Positions 35,810 to 44,527 of a DNA stretch of 64,000 nt are shown piece after piece. The notes beneath the pieces are model-generated. The model ran no database searches. It was not told where the DNA came from and worked only from the letters and a program-made list of their open reading frames with translations. Numbering within the stretch: position 1 is the first letter of the stretch; the number at the start of each line of letters is the position of its first letter. The DNA comes from Gammaproteobacteria bacterium (GTDB lineage: Bacteria; Pseudomonadota; Gammaproteobacteria; DSM-16500): contig JABDEN010000003.1 of NCBI GenBank assembly GCA_013287025.1, positions 1 through 64,000 on the forward strand, given 5' to 3'. A program made the translations under genes and the position numbers.

Positions 35810-36256
35810 TTATCCGCTATAACGAGTATTGGATTTTAATATTGATTTCTTTTCTTCCCTGTTTATCTTTCCTTCCTTTTTTGGTTCCTTTTTCTTTTTG
35901 GAAAATAAACCCGGTTTTTCGTTTATTTTATTAATTGCTTGCTTTACTTCGTTCTGAAGATTAGTGATATCCAAATCACTTAACGCCTTTCCATCATGAC
36001 GATAAACAAAAAAGCAGGGGTGATGGTTCCCTTGATCGTTTAATCCAACATCTTTTGCTCGATAATGATTAAGATGTTGATTAAGGAGTGGCAGGACTTT
36101 AATTTTTAAATACTCAATATATTCATCGCAATCTTCAGTGATTGCATTGCCTTTATGATCAACAGGGGAACCTTCTTTTGAAGGATGAATGAAAACACAC
36201 GCTTCGCTATCATTATATGAATTTCTATGCAAATAATTTAATGCTAAATCTGGCAT
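35810..36256 (-). CDS. Hypothetical protein with basic C-terminal tail
   Basis: A 148-residue protein of unknown family. The first ~110 residues look folded (DSEACVFIHPSKEGSP, FFVYRHDGKALSDLDI), and the last ~35 are very basic and low in complexity (KKKKEPKKEGKINREEKK). There is no signal peptide or membrane helix. AAGGGA lies before the ATG. The tail could bind nucleic acid or acidic lipids. Confidence 0.5.
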   Translation of the reverse strand: MPDLALNYLHRNSYNDSEACVFIHPSKEGSPVDHKGNAITEDCDEYIEYLKIKVLPLLNQHLNHYRAKDVGLNDQGNHHPCFFVYRHDGKALSDLDITNLQNEVKQAINKINEKPGLFSKKKKEPKKEGKINREEKKSILKSNTRYSG

Positions 36257-36346
36257 ACTTTATATCCCTTTTAATTATTCCAATAAAACTTTTTTATATT
36301 AGAATATATTTTCTTATTTGCAAAGAATCATTCGCGCATTATTAAA

Positions 36347-37846
36347 TTATATTTTTTTCTCTTTCATTTTCCATATTAAAACACTCGATAAAATAATTGC
36401 AGAAAGCAAAAACAAGAACCACATCACACCCGTAAATCCGTGTATAAATGCCGCATTAAATAAATCATGAATAGCGTCTGACATAGAAGATTGTAAAGCA
36501 TGCGTCGGATTTTCAAGCGATTGTTGCAAATGCTGCAAATCTTCATTTGCAATATTTTGTTGGCCGACGAATTCTCCCAAAAAGTGATTGCTCCTCCAAT
36601 GATATATAACAACCGCGATGGCCAATCCCAATGATCCCCCAATATTAAACATAGTGACAATGGTACCAGTCGCAGCACTTGCTCTATCACTTGGAACAGC
36701 AGACTGGCCCGCAATAATCGAAGCTGTATTTCCTATCGCCCACATTCCCCCTAAGAAAATAAAGGAAATAACGATATACCATAAAGGTGTGTAATGACTG
36801 AAAAAGATTTGAGATAGTCCCGCTAAAACCGAGAGACTCATGCCAATAATAATAGTCGGAATAATCCCAATTAAATGAATTAACCACCCAACAATAAAAG
36901 CAACGAAAAAAACAGCGACTGGAATGACAAATAAAACAAATCCTGAATATTCCGGTGTTTGACCCAAAATCACTTGTAAATAAATTGGATCAAAAAATAA
37001 TGAACATGCACTCATCACACCTGCGAGCATACACATCATCGCGCCACAATAAAATAATAGTTTAGAAAAATCTGCAAAATCGATAAGGGAATTTTCTTTT
37101 TTATTTTCAACTTTAAACAAGATAATACTCGAGATAACGCCTACACTTAAAAATGTTAAAGTCAAAACATTTGACCATCCATGCGTTTCTGCACGAATTA
37201 AACCAAGGACCAACCCACCCATCGTTAACATCAGAAGAAACATACCAGTAAAATCAAGATCTCGATTTTTAAGCGTTACTAAAGATTCCTTGACGGATTT
37301 CAAACAAAATAAATATCCTAAAATCACAATCGGAATATTAATAAAGAAAATCCAGCGCCATCCCCAATACGATACAATATAGCCGCCCATCACAGGACCC
37401 AGTGCAAGTGCAATACCGCCTAAACTTCCTAACCACGCGATGGATTTTGCAGCTTGATTCGGTGGAAATATCCCCGGCAACATTGAAGCCCCTAAAGGCA
37501 ATACAAGCGCCGCCCCTACCCCTTGCAATAATCTTCCGAAAATAATGCATTCGATATTAGGCGCAAATCCCGCAATTAATGAAGCAATTCCAAATATTCC
37601 CGTGCCGACATAAAAAAGCTTGCGTCGTCCGTACAAATCACCACAACGTCCCATAATCGTCGCAAGAACACAAAGCGCTAAAAAATAAATGTTCATGATC
37701 CATTGTAAGGAGGTGATGGTAACATTTAATTCTCGTTGAATCGTAGGTAGCGCGATATTGACAACGGTATAATCTAAATAACATGCGAAGGTAACTAACG
37801 CGATTCCGATAAATGCGAACCATTTTAATGAATAGTTATTTTCCAT
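36347..37846 (-). CDS. MFS drug:H+ antiporter, DHA2 (EmrB) family
   Basis: A 499-residue inner-membrane exporter with about 14 hydrophobic helices. The motif LDYTVVNIALPTIQREL in helix 1 and GRCGDLYGRRKLFYVG in the helix 2-3 loop are the DHA2 signatures (motifs D1 and A), and GPVMGGYIVSYWGWRWIFFI is motif C plus its flank. Such proteins export drugs, dyes or fatty acids. There is no EmrA-like partner; the aldehyde dehydrogenase gene lies 19 bases upstream and may be co-transcribed. GAGGAG precedes the ATG. Confidence 0.9.
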   Translation of the reverse strand: MENNYSLKWFAFIGIALVTFACYLDYTVVNIALPTIQRELNVTITSLQWIMNIYFLALCVLATIMGRCGDLYGRRKLFYVGTGIFGIASLIAGFAPNIECIIFGRLLQGVGAALVLPLGASMLPGIFPPNQAAKSIAWLGSLGGIALALGPVMGGYIVSYWGWRWIFFINIPIVILGYLFCLKSVKESLVTLKNRDLDFTGMFLLMLTMGGLVLGLIRAETHGWSNVLTLTFLSVGVISSIILFKVENKKENSLIDFADFSKLLFYCGAMMCMLAGVMSACSLFFDPIYLQVILGQTPEYSGFVLFVIPVAVFFVAFIVGWLIHLIGIIPTIIIGMSLSVLAGLSQIFFSHYTPLWYIVISFIFLGGMWAIGNTASIIAGQSAVPSDRASAATGTIVTMFNIGGSLGLAIAVVIYHWRSNHFLGEFVGQQNIANEDLQHLQQSLENPTHALQSSMSDAIHDLFNAAFIHGFTGVMWFLFLLSAIILSSVLIWKMKEKKI

Positions 37847-37865
37847 ATACTCCTCACGTTAAACG

Positions 37866-39332
37866 TTATTTCATAACAAAAGGATTTGCTGTACTTTCTT
37901 CAGTACTGATAAATACACTTTTTTCCTGTAAATAATCGTAGATAACATTCATGCCATTCTCACGACCAATACCTGATTGTTTATAACCACCAAAAGGTAA
38001 AAGATAACTTACCATGCGATAAGTGTTCACCCACACCGTCCCTGCTTTAATTTGTTTAGGAACTTGCAATGCTTTTTTAATATCTTCCGTCCAAACACCT
38101 GCAGCAAGTCCAAATGGAATATCATTGGCAATCTCAATGGCTTCATCCATACCTTTAAATTTGATGACAGCGAGTACGGGACCAAAAACTTCTTCTTGCG
38201 CAATACGCATGTTATTTTTGACATTTGTAAAAATGGTAGGCTCAATAAACCAAGGGCAATTGTCCAGACTCACGGATTTTCCTCCCAAGACGCATGTCGC
38301 TCCTTCATTTTTTGCAATATCAATATAATCAAGAATTTTCTGAAATTGTGCAGGTGTCGTGACTGGACCTACTTGCGTATCCGCATTCATTGGGTTACCG
38401 AGCTTTGCGGTTTTGGCGAAATTTACGAGTTTTTCAACAAATTCATCATGAATATTTTCTTCTAATAATAATCGTGATCCCGCAATACAGGTTTGGCCCG
38501 ATGCAGCAAAAATACCAGATATCGCGCCTTTGACTGCATTATCAATATTAGCATCATTAAAAACAATATTAGGGGATTTACCGCCTAATTCTACAGATAC
38601 TTTTTTTATGTGTTTTGCGGCTTCCGAATAAATCATCGTGCCCGTTTTCGTTCCACCGGTAAATGAAATTTTGGCAACTTTTGGATGGGAAATAAGTGCA
38701 TTTCCAATATCTGCGCCAAAACCCGAAACGACATTAATCACCCCAGGAGGAAATCCCACCTCCTCTACAATTTTTGCCAATTCAAACGCAGTTGCTGAAG
38801 TAAATTCTGAAGGTTTAATCACAACGGTATTACCTGCAGCCAAGGCGGGTGCAATTTTCCACGTGACTAACATTAATGGAGAATTCCATGCAGTAATCGT
38901 AACAACGACACCTAAGGGTTCATATTGCGTGTAAGCAATATGATTTGGCTTATCCACATTCACCATATTTCCCATGATAGTTTCGCCAAGGCCTGCATAA
39001 AAATAAAAATACTGTGGAAGATATTTTGTTTGTGAAGAAGTTTCTGCATATAATTTTCCATTATCTTTTGTTTCTATTTCAGCAAGATATGCAGATTTTT
39101 CGGCAAGTTTATCGCCTAATTTTCTTAAAATGGCAGCGCGTGCGCTAGGATGCATAGACGACCATACTTTAAATGCATCATTTGCAGCGATACACGCATG
39201 GTCAACATCTTTTGAGTTACTTTTTGGAATTAATGCCCAAGGTTCGTTCGTATAGGGATTAAAGGATTCATACCATTCATTATTGTCAGGATTTTGCCAT
39301 TTACCATTGATGAAAAGTTGATATTTTTTCAC
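37866..39332 (-). CDS. NAD(P)-dependent aldehyde dehydrogenase
   Basis: A 488-residue enzyme oxidising an aldehyde to its acid. Catalytic N150, E248 (VSVELGGKSPN) and C282 (GQTCIAGSR) are present, as is the FTGGTKTG cofactor loop. The closing PFGGYKQSGIGRENG segment is typical of the betaine/gamma-aminobutyraldehyde-like branch. The start is a GTG at 39332 after AGGACAGGA. Substrate is unknown; the neighbouring exporter gives no clear hint. Confidence 0.9.
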   Translation of the reverse strand: MKKYQLFINGKWQNPDNNEWYESFNPYTNEPWALIPKSNSKDVDHACIAANDAFKVWSSMHPSARAAILRKLGDKLAEKSAYLAEIETKDNGKLYAETSSQTKYLPQYFYFYAGLGETIMGNMVNVDKPNHIAYTQYEPLGVVVTITAWNSPLMLVTWKIAPALAAGNTVVIKPSEFTSATAFELAKIVEEVGFPPGVINVVSGFGADIGNALISHPKVAKISFTGGTKTGTMIYSEAAKHIKKVSVELGGKSPNIVFNDANIDNAVKGAISGIFAASGQTCIAGSRLLLEENIHDEFVEKLVNFAKTAKLGNPMNADTQVGPVTTPAQFQKILDYIDIAKNEGATCVLGGKSVSLDNCPWFIEPTIFTNVKNNMRIAQEEVFGPVLAVIKFKGMDEAIEIANDIPFGLAAGVWTEDIKKALQVPKQIKAGTVWVNTYRMVSYLLPFGGYKQSGIGRENGMNVIYDYLQEKSVFISTEESTANPFVMK

Positions 39333-39487
39333 AATCCTGTCCTTTTCTAAAAATCGTTGAAATATTTTACATTAGAGAAAATCACAAATCAATGCACTTT
39401 GCAATACTGTGTGGAGCTTATTGGATTTGATATAATATCTATATAAGAATAAAAAACTGCAAAAATCTATTTGATGGATGCACGTTT

Positions 39488-40132
39488 ATGAAAACATTTC
39501 ATTGGTTATCTCAGCAAGAATTACAAAGTGATATTTCGTGGTGGAACATTTATGAAAATTCTTTTCCACCTTCAGAGCGTGAACCGCGAGAATTACTTTA
39601 TTATGCATTAGAAAAAAATATTATTAAAATTGGTTGTTATGCAGAAAATAAAGAAACCATCGCTATTAGTGTTATTCAACCCATGCATTCACTTCCTTTT
39701 GCTTTATTAAATTATTTTGCAATTTCGAATTCTCATCGTAATCGTTCACTTGGTAGTGATTTATTTTTATATCTCACGATTGCAAGTGAAAACTTTGTAA
39801 AAGAATATAGTCAACATTATTTGGGATTAGTATGGGAAGTTGAGAATCCGGATGCGGAATCTAATCATACAGAAAAATTAATGAAACAACGTCGCATGCA
39901 ATTTTATAAAAGAAAAGGTGCGCTCGTTTTTAAAAAAATATTTTTCCAACCACCCATTTCGGGTCACTCTGCATTACCGATGCGTCTTATGTATTTTGCA
40001 AATACACCAATTGATTCTGATCTGGAAACTGCTATTACCAAAGCCGTCTATTTCGAAAAATACCACGCAGTTAACCAAATTAAAAAAGAAATTTTATCTG
40101 AACTTTTAACGCAATGTGCGATTGGAATTTAA
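39488..40132 (+). CDS. GNAT-like acetyltransferase
   Basis: A 214-residue protein with a GNAT-like core. The acetyl-CoA loop reads HRNRSLGSDLFLYLTI (residues ~80-95, variant of Q/RxxGxG/A), preceded by the strand LLNYFAISNSH and followed by YLGLVWEVENPD. The N-terminal SFPPSEREP segment also occurs in GNAT proteins. The substrate is unknown. The gene is the only plus-strand one in this section and converges on the DAACS transporter with 1 base between the stops. Confidence 0.7.
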   Translation: MKTFHWLSQQELQSDISWWNIYENSFPPSEREPRELLYYALEKNIIKIGCYAENKETIAISVIQPMHSLPFALLNYFAISNSHRNRSLGSDLFLYLTIASENFVKEYSQHYLGLVWEVENPDAESNHTEKLMKQRRMQFYKRKGALVFKKIFFQPPISGHSALPMRLMYFANTPIDSDLETAITKAVYFEKYHAVNQIKKEILSELLTQCAIGI

Positions 40133-40133
40133 A

Positions 40134-41402
40134 TCATAAATTTTTTGAATTATAAATTTGTTGATCTAATAATTTTTCATTTTTTGCAACAACACATGCG
40201 ACAACGGCATCTCCTGTTACATTTACCGCGGTACGTGCCATATCTAATAAACGATCGACACCAATAATTAATGCAATTCCTTCGAGCGGTAATCCAACTT
40301 GTTGTAACACCATTCCTAGTGTAATTAATCCAACACTTGGTACACCTGCGGTACCAATCGATGCAAGTGTCGCCATTAAAACTACTGTAATATAACCACT
40401 CAACCCAATATCAATATGATAGGCATTTGCAATAAAAACGGTTGCAACTCCCTGCATAATAGCCGTGCCATCCATATTAATTGTCGCACCTAATGGCACG
40501 ATGAATGACGCAACCGAATTATCAACGCCTAATTTATCTTCAAGCGTTTCGAGAACAATTGGAATGGATGCGTTACTACTTGAGACGCTAAAAGCAAATA
40601 ACATAGCGGAAAACATTTTACGAAAAAAAGTAATAGGATTTAAACGCGCAATAAATTTTAATAAAAATGGATAGGTTAACGATAACTGTACGACTAACAC
40701 CAATAAAACAATTAAGAAATATTGTAATAACTCTTTTAAAACATCAAATCCTTGCTTTGCAAATACCGATGCAAGTAAACAAAAAATTCCATAAGGAGAA
40801 AACTTCATGACAATGGTTACCAATCGCATAAGCACTTCATTAAAATTAAAAAATATGTCACGAACTTTTTTTCCGTACGTCCCTGAAATGAGAATGGCAG
40901 AGCCTAAAAATAAGGAGAAAACAATCACTTGTAACATGTTACCTGCTGCCATCGCTTTCAATGGATTACTTGGCACCAGATCGCGAATCACATCGCGGAT
41001 TGGGGGAGCCGCTCCCGGATTGAATTGATGAGGAACTTCAATATGAATCCCCGTTCCAATATTCAAAAGAGAAGCAATCGATAATGCAAAAACTAATGCG
41101 AGAATCGTGGTAAAAATATATAAAACAAAGGTTTTTAATCCAATACTTCCGAGTTTACCCACATTTCCAAGGGAGCTACAACCATACACCAGGGATACAA
41201 AAACCACTGGAATGACTAGCATTTTCATTAAATCAATAAAAAGACTTCCGCCAATTTGTAAAATATTTTCAATAATAAAACTTTGAATGACAGGATCAAT
41301 GGGCAGATTTTTAATTAATAAACCCGCGATGGTTCCTAATATTAAAGCAATCGAGATTTGAATGGTTAAGGTATGACTTAAAGGATTAGAATGACGAGAC
41401 AT
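40134..41402 (-). CDS. Dicarboxylate/amino acid:cation symporter (DAACS)
   Basis: A 422-residue inner-membrane symporter of the GltP/DctA fold with 8 helices and two re-entrant loops. The serine-rich hairpin (SVSSSNASIPIVLETLED), the cation motif NMDGT and DMARTAVNVTGD are all canonical, including the Arg that binds the side-chain carboxylate in acidic amino acid transporters. It should import glutamate, aspartate or C4-dicarboxylates with Na+ or H+, feeding the glutamate dehydrogenase and the TCA cycle. AAGGAAG lies before the ATG. Confidence 0.92.
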   Translation of the reverse strand: MSRHSNPLSHTLTIQISIALILGTIAGLLIKNLPIDPVIQSFIIENILQIGGSLFIDLMKMLVIPVVFVSLVYGCSSLGNVGKLGSIGLKTFVLYIFTTILALVFALSIASLLNIGTGIHIEVPHQFNPGAAPPIRDVIRDLVPSNPLKAMAAGNMLQVIVFSLFLGSAILISGTYGKKVRDIFFNFNEVLMRLVTIVMKFSPYGIFCLLASVFAKQGFDVLKELLQYFLIVLLVLVVQLSLTYPFLLKFIARLNPITFFRKMFSAMLFAFSVSSSNASIPIVLETLEDKLGVDNSVASFIVPLGATINMDGTAIMQGVATVFIANAYHIDIGLSGYITVVLMATLASIGTAGVPSVGLITLGMVLQQVGLPLEGIALIIGVDRLLDMARTAVNVTGDAVVACVVAKNEKLLDQQIYNSKNL

Positions 41403-41473
41403 AATATCACTTCCTTGTGAGATTATGTCTATTTCATCATAAATTTAGGATTTCAGCCAGATTTATTAGTTTT

Positions 41474-42727
41474 TTATTGGCTTTCATTCAATACCAATTC
41501 AGGATAAGTCTGCAAATTATCATGTGAAACCACCTTCGCAACACATGAATCGGACCAAACATTGAGTGAAGTCTCAAGCATATCGATAATGGTATAAAAA
41601 GGTAAGATGATTCCCATCAAAACAATCGGGATATCCATACTAGTCAATAAACTTGCGCTTAAAAAGAAGCACCCCATCGGAACGCCTGCATTTCCTATTG
41701 CAGCAATCGTTGCAATAATAACCCACATCGACATTGTCAATGCCGTAATTTCAACACCACTATTCTGCATAAGAAAAATGACGGTTGCAAAAATAAATGC
41801 CGCGCATCCGTTCATATTCAAACTTGTACATAATGGTAAAACAAATCGGCTAATTTTAGGCGAAAGGCCTAATTTCGTTTCTGCAGTATTAATGGTGACT
41901 GGTAGCGTACCTGCGGATGATTTTGAAAAAAAGGCGAGTGTTAATGCTGGCATCATTTTTTTCATCGTATCAAAAGGTTTAATTTTATTAAAAGAAAGCC
42001 ATGCAGGTAAAATCACAAAACCTTGAATCACATTGGCAGCAACAATCACTAATAAATATTCTGCAATGCCGTGAATATTCACGCCATTACGTAATTGGAT
42101 GACGGTCACTGTCATAAAACCAAAAACACCTAACGGTAAAATAGTGATGACCCACTGCGTCATTATAAAAAATATGCCATGAAATCCTTTAAAAAAATGC
42201 TTCACAGCAATTTTAGCATCATGATCTGGAATATAACGAATGGCAATGCCAATTAACATTCCTAACATCAGCACGCTTAATACTTGGTGTTCAATGAAAG
42301 GAGAAAATATGTTATTTGGAATAAGTGATGTTAAGTGTTGCCAATAAGTTGTTTTATTATTTACAACAGTGTCTATATTTTCCGTATTAAATTTCACATT
42401 TTTGGGATGTATAAAAACATAAAGCAAACAACTGACCATGGCCGCGATTAATGTGGTACTAAAAGTATAAAATAAAGTTTTTCGCCAAACGCGAGACATT
42501 TCACGATCATTATTTTCATAACTCGACATCGTGACAATGATGGATAATGCAATAATTGGCATGCTAATAAATTTGAAAATTTTGATGAAAATATCTGAAA
42601 TCATCGACCCAAATGAATGTAAAAAATCAACATGAGATAACCCGCAAAACACACCTAAGGTCATCATTAAAAAATAGAGAACAAATGGTTGCATCCAAAC
42701 TGATTTTGTTTTCTTTTGTGAGCACAT
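41474..42727 (-). CDS. DAACS-family symporter with altered binding site
   Basis: A 417-residue paralogue of the preceding transporter with the same fold (FFSKSSAGTLPVTINTAETK hairpin). The cation motif is NMNGC (304-308) instead of NMDGT. The substrate segment reads DMLETSLNVWSD (382-393) where the family has DMGRTMVNVTGD, so the Arg that fixes an acidic side chain is Glu385. It probably carries a different substrate, perhaps a neutral or basic amino acid. AAGGG lies before the ATG. Confidence 0.87.
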   Translation of the reverse strand: MCSQKKTKSVWMQPFVLYFLMMTLGVFCGLSHVDFLHSFGSMISDIFIKIFKFISMPIIALSIIVTMSSYENNDREMSRVWRKTLFYTFSTTLIAAMVSCLLYVFIHPKNVKFNTENIDTVVNNKTTYWQHLTSLIPNNIFSPFIEHQVLSVLMLGMLIGIAIRYIPDHDAKIAVKHFFKGFHGIFFIMTQWVITILPLGVFGFMTVTVIQLRNGVNIHGIAEYLLVIVAANVIQGFVILPAWLSFNKIKPFDTMKKMMPALTLAFFSKSSAGTLPVTINTAETKLGLSPKISRFVLPLCTSLNMNGCAAFIFATVIFLMQNSGVEITALTMSMWVIIATIAAIGNAGVPMGCFFLSASLLTSMDIPIVLMGIILPFYTIIDMLETSLNVWSDSCVAKVVSHDNLQTYPELVLNESQ

Positions 42728-42968
42728 AACATTACCCTTAAAGGAAATTGATAAAATAATCAGGTGTTTAGGAATATAACAAGAAAGTTGGCTACTGCCA
42801 ACAACAATGACATAATAATGTTAGGAAAATTTGTTTAAAAATCAACATAGTTAACCACTAATTCTCATGTGTTACAAAAAGATGAAAAACAACATGATTA
42901 ATTTTCGTAATCTTCGTATTATTATGAAAGTATTTAAATAAAGCAACCGTTTAAAAAAGGATTTTATT

Positions 42969-43544
42969 ATGTATTTATACGCATTAGGTATTTATCCCTA
43001 CGATTCTTTTACCGGCCAAATTAAAGAAAAAATATTTGTTCAGAGAGAAACCTTAAATCCCGAAACTCCCACCCAACTCTCTGATCTTGAAAGTAAATTA
43101 TTGCCAAAGAAGTCTGCGCTTTCATTAGTAGCCAATCGCCTTTATTACAACGATGATGTCATTGAATGCCAGTTCTTACAGAGACTAGAGCATACTAATA
43201 TTATTTTAGCAGTCGTCAGTCGAAATAAAATTAAAGATAAAGAAGATCTTAAGCTAATTATTATGATATTAAATAACATAACAAATATCTATCTTAAACA
43301 GTCTAAATATGGATTTACACTGAAAGATTTACTGTATAACCCCTTGTTAAAAGAAGATCTTATCGTTGATAAAATAAATAGAACCAATGAAGAAGTAAAA
43401 GATGTCATGATAGAAAATCTGAAAATTTTGATTGAACGCGGTGAGAATTTAGATGATTTATTAGAAAAAACACATCATTTAAAAGAAGATACCATTAAAT
43501 TAGAAGATGGTGCTAAAAAGCTTAATACTTGCTGTCGATGGTGA
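42969..43544 (+). CDS. Longin/R-SNARE-like protein (eukaryotic SNARE mimic)
   Basis: A 191-residue protein. Residues 1-125 look like a longin domain (opening MYLYALGIYPYDSFTGQ, alternating strands and helices as in Ykt6/VAMP7). Residues 133-185 form an R-SNARE motif that aligns with VAMP2 without gaps: layer positions V133, I136, V143, M147, L151, L154, zero-layer R157, L161, L164, T168, L171, T175, L178, A182 and L185. Only layer -5 (N140) is polar. The terminal W191 falls on VAMP2 W90. The tail KKLNTCCRW recalls Ykt6 (vicinal Cys) but is not a good CaaX box. AAGGA precedes the ATG. I infer a secreted protein that joins host membrane-fusion complexes. Confidence 0.85.
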   Translation: MYLYALGIYPYDSFTGQIKEKIFVQRETLNPETPTQLSDLESKLLPKKSALSLVANRLYYNDDVIECQFLQRLEHTNIILAVVSRNKIKDKEDLKLIIMILNNITNIYLKQSKYGFTLKDLLYNPLLKEDLIVDKINRTNEEVKDVMIENLKILIERGENLDDLLEKTHHLKEDTIKLEDGAKKLNTCCRW

Positions 43545-44286
43545 TATTATTATCCCCATGATATATAGCTACGGATTAATAAGTTTAAGCGCAATAATAC
43601 TTATCGCTTGGTGTTGGCGCTATTGTATCAAGCCATATTTTGCTAAAAATGACTTACACAACTACTTCAATAATCATGCCCGTGGTGACCAATTAAAAAA
43701 AACCGAGAAATTACTAAAATTATTATATAAAAATACCCCCTCTGGTTTTATTTCATATCGAGAAAGAAAAAGATTAAAAATGGAAGAAGATGCTTTTACC
43801 TATGGTGAAATACAATTTTTATCGTTTTTTTCTATTCTTGATATGGTAAAACCACAAGCTCATGAAATTTTTTATGATTTAGGATCAGGTGCTGGCAAAG
43901 CAGTTTTCGCTACCGCATTTTATGGAGACATTGCAAAATGCTATGGTGTTGAGTTACTTCCTAAATTATATGAACTATCGAATAATAAAATTTTAAAAGC
44001 GAAAGCAAATGCTTTTTCTTTAGAAAAAATTTCTCGCATACAATTCATTAATAAAAATTTTTTTGATATTGATTTCACGGATGGTGATATTATTTTTATT
44101 AATGCAACCTGCTTAAGTTTTACTGCTTGGGAAAAAATCCAACAAGAACTATTAAAGCTTAAATCGGGAAGTCGAATCATTGTCACTACAAAAAAAATAG
44201 TAAGCGATCATTTTTCAATAATATATCAAGGAATGACGCTGATGAGCTGGGGTATCAATTCTATTCACATTTATCAAAAAATTTAA
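43507..44286 (+). CDS. Membrane-anchored DOT1-like class I methyltransferase
   Basis: Up to 259 residues; the ATG at 43507 overlaps the SNARE-like gene by 38 bases, and an ATG at 43558 is an alternative start just after it. One membrane helix (SYGLISLSAIILIAWCW) is near the N-terminus. The rest is a Rossmann methyltransferase with a DOT1-type pattern: YGEIQF, then FYDLGSGAGKAVFATAF (SAM motif I), YGVEL, a NFFDIDF segment, and IIFINATCLSF followed by LKSGSRIIVTTK. DOT1 enzymes methylate histone H3 lysine 79, but related bacterial enzymes have other targets, so histone activity is only a possibility. It sits directly after the SNARE-like gene in the +1 frame. Confidence 0.75.
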   Translation: MVLKSLILAVDGDIIIPMIYSYGLISLSAIILIAWCWRYCIKPYFAKNDLHNYFNNHARGDQLKKTEKLLKLLYKNTPSGFISYRERKRLKMEEDAFTYGEIQFLSFFSILDMVKPQAHEIFYDLGSGAGKAVFATAFYGDIAKCYGVELLPKLYELSNNKILKAKANAFSLEKISRIQFINKNFFDIDFTDGDIIFINATCLSFTAWEKIQQELLKLKSGSRIIVTTKKIVSDHFSIIYQGMTLMSWGINSIHIYQKI

Positions 44287-44362
44287 ACACCTCCTCCACT
44301 TTGAAAAAATGGTTAGAAAATCGCACATAAACCATTAAATATCCATATTAAATACGACCATC

Positions 44363-44421
44363 ATCAAAACTTCCTTAAACGGTTGGTTAAATTTTGTACC
44401 GAAGGTACTCATTATTGACTC
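44363..44421. repeat. Dispersed repeat R7, short form
   Basis: Inverted copy of the two outer parts of the element at 31394-31529, joined almost directly (1 extra base) without the 79-base hairpin section. It lies in the intergenic stretch after the methyltransferase gene. Confidence 0.88.
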
Positions 44422-44527
44422 CATCTATGGCAAAGTTGTACGCAAAAAAAACTCCCTATATTCAATTAATTGTTTAATGATAATATAGAAAATATAGGGG
44501 TTGTCTTAAGGGATATTGGAGATTCCA

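Noticed and set aside
42787..42803. Small GTTGGC/GCCAAC hairpin upstream of the SNARE-like gene
   Set aside because: A 6-base stem without T-run; too weak to call a terminator or regulatory element.
43515..43530. A-run (GCTAAAAAG) as a -1 slippery site joining the SNARE-like and methyltransferase frames
   Set aside because: The required shift is +1, not -1, and the heptamer is not canonical.
43533..43541. C-terminal CCRW of the SNARE-like protein as a CaaX box
   Set aside because: Arg at the second aliphatic position and terminal Trp do not fit known prenyltransferase preferences; the vicinal Cys may be acylated instead.
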